64,000 nt of DNA, taken from Bidens hawaiensis (lineage: Eukaryota; Streptophyta; Magnoliopsida; Asterales; Asteraceae). Position numbers and translations under genes: made by a program. The notes beneath the pieces are model-generated. The model was not told where the DNA came from. It ran no database searches and saw nothing but the letters and a program-made list of their open reading frames with translations. The DNA is taken from positions 186,001 through 250,000 of the forward strand of contig JAIQDT010002050.1 of NCBI GenBank assembly GCA_021521415.1, read 5' to 3'. Shown piece by piece: positions 46,598 through 57,513 of the stretch (its first letter is position 1; every line of letters starts with the position of its first letter).

Positions 46598-49381
46598 ATG
46601 GCTGCTGTTGGAGGTGCTGGAGGTGATGATGGTGATGAGCAACGACAATTCTTCCCAGCTCATAACCAATACATCACTTTGGATCCAGACGCACGAGGCG
46701 TTGAAGACTATAGGGAGATTATCACATTTCTCCAACGATCACGAGTTTTTCACGCGATCACTAATACACTACCCATATCTCTGCCCAACATTCAAGATTT
46801 CTGGCAGACGGTGTATTATGATTGCAGACCTGAGCCTCCAGTGATGCGAGCAACTGTCAATGGTCAAGACATACAGTTTTCCTCGGAAGACATACGGTTG
46901 GCTCTGCAGTTCGGTGATGAAACGAGAGACGACCCAACGGAATTCGTAGCTCCTTTCCGTGACGGAGCTTACTTAAGGATGGGTTATTCGGGTCCGCTGG
47001 GGGACTCGCAGAGGAGGAAAGGCTTTCTGCTGGATCAATGGCGCTTTTTGATGCATGTGTTGATAGTATGCATGTCCGGCAGAAAGGCAGGAACAGATGG
47101 GATGGGTGCGACGATGCAATCGGCTATGATTGCGCTGACTTACAACCGCAGATATTCGTTTAGTCAGCTAATCTTTTACGAGATTGATCGTCAGAGACGG
47201 GCGACGGCGCGCGAGCGTTTTATTATGTATCCTCGGTTCCTACAAATGATTATCAATCATGTCGCTCCGTCTGTACCGCAAAGACGCCCTATCAGATACG
47301 TTGAGTGCGTAACAAAACGTATCTTTGCTCAGTGCAGAACGTCGAGCACTCGAAGCAACCCTGAGCGGCGTCCCAGGCATACTCCACTTTTCGGGTATCT
47401 CATTAACCCGGAGTATGTTCCTGCAGGAGGGGACGAGTTCAGGGATCCGCAACCACATCAGGCGGCAGCACCTCATGCTGTATCAGCTGCGCCTGTTGTA
47501 TCTTCTGCTGCTGTGCCAGCTACTATATCTCAGGCTGTGTCCAATGCTGAAAACGTTGATCTAGATGCTGCTTTTAGTGGACATGGTTTGTTTGATATGG
47601 ATGTCTCGGGTCCTCAGTTTATGGATGTTACCAGAGCAGCTACTTCGGTAGCTGACTCTGATCTAGACGAGACGTTTGCTGAGGCAAGAAGACTTATGGT
47701 GTCTCGTGAACGGACTACGGGAAAGAGGCCGAGAACTGTGGGGGAGGATGAGGATGAAGTGGATGAAGAGGAGGCAGTACAGATTGTGCTAAGACGCTCA
47801 AGAAGAGAACAGAGAGGGATAGGTTCGGGAGCTGGAGAATCTTCAAGACTAGTACGTTTTGCTCCACCTGCCTTATCTGGTATGTCTCTTATTCCTACTA
47901 CTGCACAGGTTTCAGCGATCGAGACGTCGGCACCAACAATTGTGTCCCTACCACCTCAACCGCTTAATCCACCGGTGGTAGTTGCACGGTTTGTGGAGTC
48001 GACAATCACCTCTACTGCAGGGTTACCAAGTGTACCACCTGCGGTCACTTCTGCTGATGTTCCACCAACTCCATTGCCTACTTCAGATACCGAGAGGATT
48101 CTTTCGCTAGAGCGGATTGTTGCTGAACAGTCAAAGACTATTGACCGCCTAGTGGAATCCAATCGACTACAAGCTGCCCTCCTGGTAGAACATGGACGAA
48201 TAATAGATGCCTTCAAGGATTACTTGGCATCTCAGGGGGAGAAGACGTGTAGGGGCGATGAGTTGAGAACGAAAAGACGAGAAGATCATGACGATGATCC
48301 CAATGCACCTTCAGGTGCAGGTGGTGAGCTGCCAAGAACCTCTCAGGCTCTTGGAGCTTCCACAACTGAGGGGGAGTCTACAAATGCAGCTGGTGATGAT
48401 GTTGTAGTTGTCGATGACGACGCTGATGTTGAAGACGTTATTGATGCGTTGAAGGAGTTGGATGAGGAGGAGGACGATGAGTTGATGGATGATGATGACG
48501 TGTTGCCTATGGATGAGATTGAGAGGATTGGAGAACAGATTAATGTGGAAGATGTATTAGAAGAAGGTGAGATTGTAGATGAGTCAGTGGAACATGAGAT
48601 TCCAGCTGTTGAGAGATCAGAATTGGGGGATGAGAGTGTGATAGAAGATACAGTATGGGAGGAGCAGCCGAACTGGAAAGAAGGCTGTGCTCAGTGGTTT
48701 GTTAAAACCAAGAAGCCTGCAGTGCCAACGATGTTCAGAAAGACTTATAATATAAAGGGCTATGCAGAGTCAAAGAAAGGAATCATATGCTGGTTGTACG
48801 ACAAAGAGCTGAAACTATTTGTGATCAAACGGTACGACGGCATTCAGTACTTTAAGAGATTGTTGAGATCTCTGAATTCCTTACCAGAATGTGAGGTGAG
48901 AGATTTAGCGAGATTGGGGCTGATCAATAGAAGTAATGATGATATGGCAAGAATCATTGGGAAGATCGTCTGGAAAGAAGCCATTAAAGACAAAAAGTTT
49001 GAACTCCTAAAGCCTCAAAAAGGAAAGTTGATAGAAGACAAAGATCGTGGAATGAGGGCTGACGGCAAACCTTGGATGGTAATGAAGTATAAACCAGTCC
49101 GTCATTTGAAAGAAGTACCGATGAAAGTTATGCCCAAGAACGTCCTAAAAGATTTAAAATGGTGGTACGTGGATTGTGAGACAGCTGAGGCGGTAATGGA
49201 AGATGAGGATGAACAAGAAGTACTTCGGGTGTACGACCCGATGCATCTTGTTAATCTATCGAAGGATGATTTGAAAGTGCTCAACGAGAAGAAGATCTTC
49301 TACATTCCTGCTTGGAAGGATCAAGCTAGGAAATATCAAAGGGTAGTGTCGGTATGTGTGAGAGAAGGGGCGCACGCGTAG
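46598..49381 (+). CDS. EA ORF2, Sirevirus post-pol protein of unknown function
   Basis: 927 codons from ATG 46598 (MAAVGGAGG); the frame is open from 46583, but that start is TTG. Residues about 35-230 form a conserved-looking domain (FHAITNTLPISLPNIQDFWQ, MGYSGPLGDSQRRKGFL, WRFLMHVLIVCMSG, RRYSFSQLIFYEI), a pattern I recall from ORFs after pol in other plant copia elements. The middle is low-complexity, with Lys/Arg clusters (RRSRREQRG) and a predicted coiled coil (ERILSLERIVAEQ). A very acidic stretch lies at about 600-690. The C-terminal 230 residues are basic and folded-looking (IICWLYDKELKLFVIKRYDG). I see no signal peptide and no clear membrane segment, so the name envelope-like is not supported here. 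GGGGGAG motifs at 48235-48241 and 48370-48376 lie inside the frame. Function unknown. Confidence 0.8.
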   Translation: MAAVGGAGGDDGDEQRQFFPAHNQYITLDPDARGVEDYREIITFLQRSRVFHAITNTLPISLPNIQDFWQTVYYDCRPEPPVMRATVNGQDIQFSSEDIRLALQFGDETRDDPTEFVAPFRDGAYLRMGYSGPLGDSQRRKGFLLDQWRFLMHVLIVCMSGRKAGTDGMGATMQSAMIALTYNRRYSFSQLIFYEIDRQRRATARERFIMYPRFLQMIINHVAPSVPQRRPIRYVECVTKRIFAQCRTSSTRSNPERRPRHTPLFGYLINPEYVPAGGDEFRDPQPHQAAAPHAVSAAPVVSSAAVPATISQAVSNAENVDLDAAFSGHGLFDMDVSGPQFMDVTRAATSVADSDLDETFAEARRLMVSRERTTGKRPRTVGEDEDEVDEEEAVQIVLRRSRREQRGIGSGAGESSRLVRFAPPALSGMSLIPTTAQVSAIETSAPTIVSLPPQPLNPPVVVARFVESTITSTAGLPSVPPAVTSADVPPTPLPTSDTERILSLERIVAEQSKTIDRLVESNRLQAALLVEHGRIIDAFKDYLASQGEKTCRGDELRTKRREDHDDDPNAPSGAGGELPRTSQALGASTTEGESTNAAGDDVVVVDDDADVEDVIDALKELDEEEDDELMDDDDVLPMDEIERIGEQINVEDVLEEGEIVDESVEHEIPAVERSELGDESVIEDTVWEEQPNWKEGCAQWFVKTKKPAVPTMFRKTYNIKGYAESKKGIICWLYDKELKLFVIKRYDGIQYFKRLLRSLNSLPECEVRDLARLGLINRSNDDMARIIGKIVWKEAIKDKKFELLKPQKGKLIEDKDRGMRADGKPWMVMKYKPVRHLKEVPMKVMPKNVLKDLKWWYVDCETAEAVMEDEDEQEVLRVYDPMHLVNLSKDDLKVLNEKKIFYIPAWKDQARKYQRVVSVCVREGAHA

Positions 49382-49445
49382 AGGTAAAGATTACAAGACT
49401 CAAGATTTGAAGATCAAGATATGAAGCTACTGCCAAGGGGGAGTC
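49382..49445 (+). other. EA tail and polypurine tract
   Basis: AAGGGGGAG at 49435-49443, two bases before the 3' LTR. Confidence 0.9.
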
Positions 49446-49873
49446 TGTTGGTACATGTATGTCAGTAGTTCATAGTCTAGCATTTGTAATCGAGTCTGTA
49501 ATGTAATTATGTTTTGTTTATGTTTGTTTTGTAATGCGCGAAGTTGTCAACAAGTTCGCTATGGCGAACTTGTTGAATCAGCGAAGTTATTGACAACTTC
49601 GCCTGTGGCGAAGTTGTCGTGTTTATATACTGTTTCAGACGAAACAGTTTAGTGAGTTGGTTTAGGGTTTTCGTTTCAGTTTTCAGTAACCGAGTTACGT
49701 GTCATAGTCTGTAACGGTGACCTCGGGTCACGTGTTTGTTATCAATATAACGTGGTTGGTTTATTGCTTGTGTGTTCGATCTCTACATACTCTACACTCG
49801 TATCTACCTACGCAGGGATTCCGCACCTGCGTTGTTAGAGACATCCCGTGTACGATCCGTCCAGGAACCTACA
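49446..49873 (+). mobile_element. 3' LTR (A) of EA
   Basis: 428 bp, TGTTGGTACATG to AACCTACA, followed by TSD gtatg (49874-49878). Two differences from the 5' LTR point to a very recent insertion. TATATA at 49624-49629. Confidence 0.95.
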
Positions 49874-49878
49874 GTATG

Positions 49879-52703
49879 CATACAATTGAGTTAGTCGTGT
49901 CATTGGTGACCTAAACAAGAATAACTAGTTATTTATAACTAGAATAATAAAATCGTCACCACATGTTATAATAATAATATGTTACATGTACCTTATATGA
50001 TAGGTATAAAATGTTACCTGACTAAGTTGTTACATGATTATGTGCTTTATAAGAAAGATTAGATTATTAAACTTGTTACATTATATGATATGTTACATGT
50101 TATGTTACCTAGCTAGACCACTAAACTTTAGATAATATATCACATAGGAATTACTTTTAGGTCTTGTAACATGTCACATGTAGTGAATACAAGATAACCT
50201 AAGGTGTTGATTTAATAAATTTATATATAAGGTTATTATTTCAAACAAGTTACAAACCCATTGGCCTTCAAAAACTTCTCCTTTCCCTTTCCCCACTCTC
50301 TTTGGCCAAAATCTTGTCCCTCACACACACACACATCATTTGCAACATTCTCTACAATCTAGCTCTATAAACTCAAGTGTTTTGGTGATTCTTGGAAGCT
50401 AGGGTGTTGAATCCTTGGATTAAGCAATTAGGTAATCTTGTTTAACATGTATTTCCTTTATGTTTTAATATTAAAAGTAGGAAATTTGTATCCAAATGAT
50501 TTGGATTATAGAGATAAATAAAGAATGACTAAAGTTTGATTTGTTAAAAGTGTGTATCATGTTTTGGTATAAAAGTTTGAGTTTGTTAAATCGGTGATTG
50601 TGTTGTAGTATAAAAGTTTGAATCCCATTTAGTATTTGTTATTTGATGAATTTGAGATAGTAATGGAAAAACATGAGTTTGATTTTGTGAAGTGATCTAT
50701 TGGTGATTTAGGAGTATATTGATATGAAAATCATGATTTTGGTGAACATTGATTTGAATCTGTTGCTGACAGATTCTGTAACCTAGGTTGTTATTTGTAT
50801 AGATTGTTGGTATGTTAGTTTTTTTGACTGATTCTTGATTCTAAGATCAGTTACTTTAAGTCTAGTTTTGAAAAAGTCAAAAATCATAAATTTTGGACTT
50901 AGTTTGACCAATTTTTATTAATTTACAAATCAGGTTGCAATCCTGATTGAAAAAGTAATTTTCTAATATGCTTTGTAAATGTAACTTGTAACTGAAAATG
51001 GATAATTGTGTGATTTCACTTATGGAATGTTATAAATTGAATTAAGAATCCAATCCAATTGGTCTTGCATCAATTAAATATATATGAAAGTTTTGGCAAA
51101 TATTTACATTCTGTTGTGCTGATAAGGTAGCTGAAAATATGTTGCTGCAGTGTATGAATTTTCATGATGTTTGTGAGTGTTGAAAAATTACAAGAAAATT
51201 AAATGTTCTACCTAATACTTGAAAGTATATGTGGGAATTATTTGGTAATTTATTTGCATGCTTTGGCTGGTTAGAAAAATAGGTTTTGGTGACTTAAAAC
51301 CTGCCCAAATTTGTCCAGCATGTTGTTTGGTAAAAATAGTTGTAGTTTGTACAAAGATTGTTGTGTTTTTTAGAATTTGACTTTATTGGTCAACTTGAGA
51401 TTATTTGACTAAATTTTTAGTCTTACTATGAGAAATGAAATTGGTAAATGTGTGACTTAGTCATAGGGTTGCATCAAAAATAATTAAGTGCAAATTACAT
51501 GATCGATTGTTAGGTTGCGACTGTGAATATCTTATGACTATTTTAAGTTTAGATAATTGGTCAAAAATCACCAACGGGTTGTCGGTTAACATTTTGGTCA
51601 ACGGTCGACATTCTTGGTCAACGGTTAATATTTTAGTCAACGGTCAAAAACTTGGACCTTTTGGTCAAAGTTAATGAAAAGTAAAACTTTAGTCAAAGTC
51701 AACAAGAAGTCAAACTTTGGTCAAACTTTTAATAATCCATGGGATTGTTTGGATACTAAAGATTATAGGAATCACTTAGCAAATACTTATAGTGCTTGTA
51801 TGATTTAGGCACTAGAACACCTTGTGACGTAGAACAAAGACTTCTATTTTAAACCGCATTCAAGGTGAGCTTCACTGCCCCTCTTTTTACTTGCTCCTTT
51901 TGGGGGAGAAAGCATGCATGCCAAACTTTTTGGATATTGTAGACTTTTTTAATAACTCATGTCTACATAGTGAACTTAAACTGAAGTCCCCCATACACAT
52001 TGGACCGTTAACAATTGTACATTGGCTGGGTAATGAAAGGTAGTACTACTGGGTTTGACGAACCCCCTCGAGGCTCTCGGGAGAGGGATTTGCCGGGTGT
52101 TTTCATTTACTAGAAATGCAATATGCACTAGTCTTATATTAGACTTCGTGGGTGGCAAATAAACTAACAAGTCAGCCTCGGTCACAATGAAACTTACACT
52201 AATGTAGCATGATTATTAGCCTAATTAACTAGTGGTATTACAGAGGCATACATTATCCGTACCTATATTCTCTACAATGTTTTTATTTATTTACCTACTG
52301 GTTTGTTTGGCACACTTGTTTTAAACTCAAACCTATGAACTCACCAACCGTGGTGTTGACCCGTTTAGCATGTCTTTCTCAGGTGTTTAAAATGCACGTG
52401 CGAAGTTGAAATGAGTCAAGGATGCATGGATCCCATTAAGCATCGAAGTATGATGGGAGTCTTTAATGAAGTTATGTCTGGGCGTCTTGAAACGCACTCT
52501 GGGTTTTTAAGTGTTTTCATAAATTATACGCTTCCACAAATGTAAAAACTTTATTGTAAATGTACTTACCTCATTTATGATGAGCAATAATATTTAAATA
52601 TTTTCCATTATAAATTGGTTGTTCGTTACGACACATGGCTAGATCCTGCTATGTCACGCGCCTCACGATAAAATGCCGTTAGTAGAAAATTGAGGGTATG
52701 ACA
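49879..52703 (+). mobile_element. Solo LTR S, second part
   Basis: Continues S after EA and ends GGGTATGACA, then TSD catgt. With the first part it is about 2.95 kb without coding domains. CTATAAAC near 50364 may be the core promoter. A (CA)n run is at 50321-50335. Repeated GGTCAACGGT units lie at 51560-51660. The minus frame at 51976-52185 looks random. Confidence 0.6.
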
Positions 52704-54105
52704 CATGTGGTGCTGAGAATTAACTTAAACTAAGCGCTATGGTTTGTTGTATTACCTCAATCGTTTGTGGGTCCCTAATCGTGACGATCTTCGCACATTC
52801 ATCATGGACGAAGCTCATAAGTCTCTATACTGCATTCATCCCGGTGCGGATAAGATGTATTTCAATATACGGTACACATTTTGGTGGCCCGGTATGAACA
52901 AACACATCACGTTATATGTGGAAAAAAACGTACTTGGACTTAAGTTAAGGCCGAACATCAACGACCACCTAAATTGCTTGTACACCCACTCATCCCTATT
53001 TGGAAATGGGAAGACGTATCTATGGATTTTGTGTTCAACTTCCCTTCTACTCAAAGTTGCCACGACGATATATGGGTCATAGTCGATCGATTGACTAAGT
53101 CCGCTCATTTCATCCCGATCAATGAAAAGTTCTCAATTGATCAACTCGCTCGGATTTATGTTTAGTGTATCGTTTGTCGTCATGGTATACCTTTGCGTAT
53201 CATTTCCGATTGTGATAGCCGTTTTAATTCTCACTTATGGAAATCGCTTCAAACCGAATTAGGAAATCGATTGGATCTTAGCACAGTCTATCATCCTTAA
53301 GTCGATGGGAAATCTGAGTGAATAATTCAAACGCTTGAAGACATGCTTAGATCATGTGTCGAGGGTTTCAGTGGAAACTGGGATTCTCATCTTCACTTGA
53401 TTGAGTTTTCATACAATAACAGTTTTCATTCGAGTATCGGTATGGCTCCATTTGAAGAAATTTATGCCCGTAAATATCGTTCCCCTATCTGTTGGAATTA
53501 AATTGGTGAAACCCAAAACTCCAGCTCGGAATTTGTTTAAGAGAATACTGATAGAATCGCTCAAATACGACAAAACCTCTTAACCGCTAGTAGCCGTCAA
53601 AAGAGTTACGTTGATAATAGATGAAGACCTCTCGAGTTTAATGTTGGTGACCATGTTCTTCTCAAGGTATCCCCTTGGAAAGGTGTGGTTCGTTTCTTCA
53701 AGAAAGGCAAACTATCTCCTCGATTTGATGGACCTTTTAAGATTCTTGAACATGTCGGAAGTGTAGCTTATACTCTCAAGCTTCCGTAAGAACTTTCAAA
53801 CTTTCATCCAATGTATCATGTTTATAACCTAAAGAAATGTTTAGCTGAGGGAAATCTCCACATACCACTCGATGAAGTGCGGATTGATGAAACAATGCGC
53901 TTTTTTGAGAAACCGGTGGTAATCATGGATCGCAAAGACAAGGAAACCAAACGTAGTCATATACCCTTGGTAAAGGTTCGTTGGAAATCCAAGCGTAGCG
54001 CTGAATTCACTTGGGAGTGGGAAGACCAAATGCGAACTAAGTATCTACATCTGATAGGGATTATTCTACTTAATTTCAGGACGAAATTCTCAAAGTAGGC
54101 AATGT
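52704..54105 (+). pseudogene. G1 gypsy polyprotein, part 3: integrase
   Basis: After the TSD the frame resumes in the linker and zinc-finger region (LNRLWVPNRDDLRTFIMDEA, HPGADKMY). The two Cys of the HHCC finger are lost through changes near 52925. The integrase core is in 52974-53165 (WKWEDVSMDFVFNFP) and continues in broken frames to about 53600. 53811-54098 is the C-terminal domain with LVKVRWKSKRSAEFTWEWED, chromodomain-like. A weak polypurine tract (CAAAGTAGGCAATG) precedes the LTR at 54106. Confidence 0.75.
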
Positions 54106-55812
54106 TGTGACATTCGTCAAATTTTTATTCGTATTCGTATTTGTATTCTTTAAACCAACACATTTTGTCATTTCAATGCATTCTCATTTATCATTCATCA
54201 TTAATAACATTTCCAATGATGTACTTTTATTGTTCGTTTGCTTTCTATTCGTTTTGTTCAAATAACGAAACGTCGAGGTTTAAAGTTTATTAAATTTAAT
54301 CAATTCGCAAGCTATCAGGTATAATATGTTAAATATCTAATTTTACAACTTTCATTCCATTATTTATAACATTTCAAAGTCCAAGGTTTAGATTGTTAAT
54401 ACTATTTTAAATTTTGTATTAAAGTTAACTTAAAATTGAGAGGCTGAATATGTAAATATAATTTAAATTAAAATATTATAATAGAAAACAACCCAACCCT
54501 AGTCGCCCCCTTCTTTCTCCTCGTTTTTCTGGAGACGGCTGACAGTGGCCGTAAAATGGCTCCGGTGAGCCGTTAAACCCCAAATACGCATTTTTAACTC
54601 AATTAAATCCCGTAAAGACCATTGACCTTAACTCATAACGACTTAATATCATTAAAACTTGTTTTAAATTCACTGGATATCGTGTATTCAAACCGTAAAT
54701 TCCATAACACTCGCCATAGTTTTGGCCAATATCATTAACGCATATTAAATGATAAAACGCTCCAATTGTTATTATAAATAGGACCTAAACTAACATCTAA
54801 ACCTACTGAAATCATCAATTTAACCTAAAACACTCTCTAAATACCCACTCTTGATCTTCAAAGTTCGTCTCCGGCCAACCGCGGTTCACCACCAATCCGA
54901 CACCAAATCAAGTAAGTAATATATGGTTTTTAATCTTTTTTAGCCGGCTAACAAAACGCCTAACAAATATTAAGCGAATATGGAATGAATTTGTCGAACT
55001 GTTTCTAGGGTTTATTAGTGAAGATAATGAAGTTTTAATATTATTTATATATATTAATTTCTGGTTATAAAACACAAACCAAGTCTGGTCCGTCGATTTT
55101 ATTTCAAGTTAGCTTCAATGCCAGGGTGAGTTTCTCACACCTTTTAACGATTTTACATTTTTGGAGGTAGTATATATATCCTATTAAAATGAAATCTGTT
55201 TATTTATTTATCTACAAACTACAATTCATAACATGGACTTGTGTGTTTACTTGTTATTTGCTTAAACTTGCTCGCGTTGGTGAATTCTTCAATAAGTATG
55301 AGAATGCTTACCTTTGCACTCATGACCATTTTGTTATGAGTGGAAAAGGGACCCCGATCCAAGTACGTTGGATGTTACCAACTATAAAGGACTTTGCATG
55401 CGTTGTTATCCTAGTATGTTGGTTGTTAACAATTGGAACGGACCTTGCATGCGTTGTTACACTTGTTCATGGAATTGTATGGTTTGTACGTATTTATATC
55501 AAACTTGTGTGAACTCACCAACTATTCAGTTAGTTGACTTTATTATATATATATATATATATACATATATATATGCTACATGTACTATTATACGAGGCTG
55601 ACACATGGAGAAGACATTAGAATTAGGGTATTAAAATAAACGACAAGATGCTAGTTAATCATATATTTCTATATGTACTTTCTTTATTCCAAACTTGTAT
55701 ACTTGATGCTTTTAATGAATTAATGACAACATTGCAACTTAATAGTGTCACATATGTTTTGAGCAATCTGTACATCATACTTGAGCGTTTTCGCTTAAGC
55801 CGGGGTGTTACA
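54106..55812 (+). mobile_element. Gypsy LTR between G1 and G3
   Basis: TGTGACATTCGTC to CGGGGTGTTACA, 1707 bp, TATAAATA at 54773-54780. It follows a gypsy pol and polypurine tract, as a 3' LTR would, yet a PBS and gag follow it, as after a 5' LTR. It may serve both elements. (TA)n at 55543-55572. Confidence 0.65.
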
Positions 55813-56688
55813 GATTGGTACGAAAGCCGTGACTAAAAGATACGACATTAGATGTAGTGTTCTAGTTAGTTATAACTTATTTGTTTATTTGTTTAGGTTG
55901 AATGAATAGAAATTATGTAGGCCTTATTTGATTTTTCAATGCACTTGTTTATTATTTTATTATCATTTCATTTACGCCTCATGTACATAAAGCACACACA
56001 CAAGTCCAAGGATTATGTCTAAAAACAAAGTTTTTCAAACATTCTCAACAATCGAGTTTTTTTTTTCAGTTTTCTGATATTTCTTCTTCTTAAAGATGGT
56101 TCTACGTAGCGGGTATGCAGTAACTCGAAGGAGATCGTGCCTGTTTTCTAAACTCTTGACACCAAGGTTATTGAAACCTAAGGATAAGCAATGCGCATAG
56201 ATCCCAATCAGACGTAGGACTTGGTTGCTTACATGGAGAGTTCGAAAAGGGCATGAACATATTAGGCCAAAACATACCACCCCAACGCCATACGAATCAC
56301 AACATTAAAGCTTTCAAACGTGAGCATGTTCCCTTTGTGAAAAGAATATGGTTCACTCCTAAGGATGTCATGCAATTCATGGTGGTTCATGCAATGTGTG
56401 ACTCCGAACCTCAATGTTTTACAATGTGTTTTAACTAAAAGTCTGTCAAGTCGTGGTGATACATGAATACCCAGCTTTCGGTTCGATTTGATTACGAATT
56501 TCTTAGATTTTTTGGAAAATATGAGTCCATGGTGGTTCATGAAAACTCTAAGTTCCACACAACGTTTATTATTATTGTTGTGATTCATTTATTTATTTTG
56601 TATTATTTTTTATAACCAACTTTAACAAGGATTTTTATACCATACCCTAATTCCGAGTTTCATGATTTTTGTTGTCATTGTTTGTAGA
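55813..56688 (+). other. G3 leader with degenerate PBS
   Basis: TTGGTACGAAAGCC at 55815-55828 is a damaged initiator tRNA-Met PBS. The rest is leader without a believable ORF; short frames on both strands (such as 56262-56588) lack motifs. Confidence 0.55.
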
Positions 56689-56980
56689 ATGGCTTCCCGT
56701 CACTATAAGCGTCGTTCTTCTGGAATATCTAGCCGCAAGATGACTGCTCATGTGACCAAGAAACTAACCATGGTCCGTCCCGACATGATGACCCAAATGC
56801 ATCGGAACCTCATTGCTAGCATCAACTCCGCTCTGTCCAATCCCAAAGCTTATGTATGTTCATTCAAAAACTTTACTAGTGGAAAACCCCTAGGGTTTGA
56901 CGGGAGTCAAGGTGCCACTGCCCTACTTCAGTGGTACGAGAAAATGGAAAGCACATTCCTCCACATTGAATATCCTGATG
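56689..56980 (+). pseudogene. gag: G3 gypsy gag, truncated
   Basis: ATG 56689 (MASRHYKRRSS). It has FTSGKPLGFDGSQGATALLQ and WYEKMESTF, the start of the gypsy Gag core. It is open to 56980, where the G4 LTR inserts and supplies an immediate stop. The remainder would lie beyond the right end of G4, outside the window. Confidence 0.75.
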
Positions 56981-57481
56981 TGTAACAGCTCAGCTACCAC
57001 CGCTCCATAATATTGTCCGCTTTGGCCGAGACGTACCACCATCGCCTCACGGATTTGCTTTTGGTTGCCCAGGTGGTCACCCATTCTCATACTACTCCCG
57101 CCTGAGCACGCTTAACTGTGGAATTCTCCTCTCATCCACTACCATTTGTAAGTCCCCGGTCCCGGTGCCCTACTTTGGTGTTGGATTTACTCATAAACAC
57201 AGTTCTGAATATCATAGTTAAATAAAACTTTTCGCAGAATAATAAACTTTAAACACATATTACAAAATCGTTCAAAGCTTTTCAATTAAACATCTTTTGT
57301 CTTTCCAATTAAAACATAAACCATAGTAACATCATAACATTTTCCTCAAGATGCCAGTGTCTTCATTCCAATGCCATGTATCTTCACTCAAGCCAACTGC
57401 CTTAACCTATTCTCCTGCGTGCATACTAAAATTCAGCTATGCTGAGTGAGTTCTAGTTAATCAGGCAACATACAATACATT

Positions 57482-57513
<32 letters not shown>

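Noticed and set aside
6465..55812. The LTRs at 6465 and 54106 as the 5' and 3' pair of one gypsy element
   Set aside because: Lengths differ (about 2.5 and 1.7 kb) and the sequences agree only in the first bases and the final GTGTTAyA.
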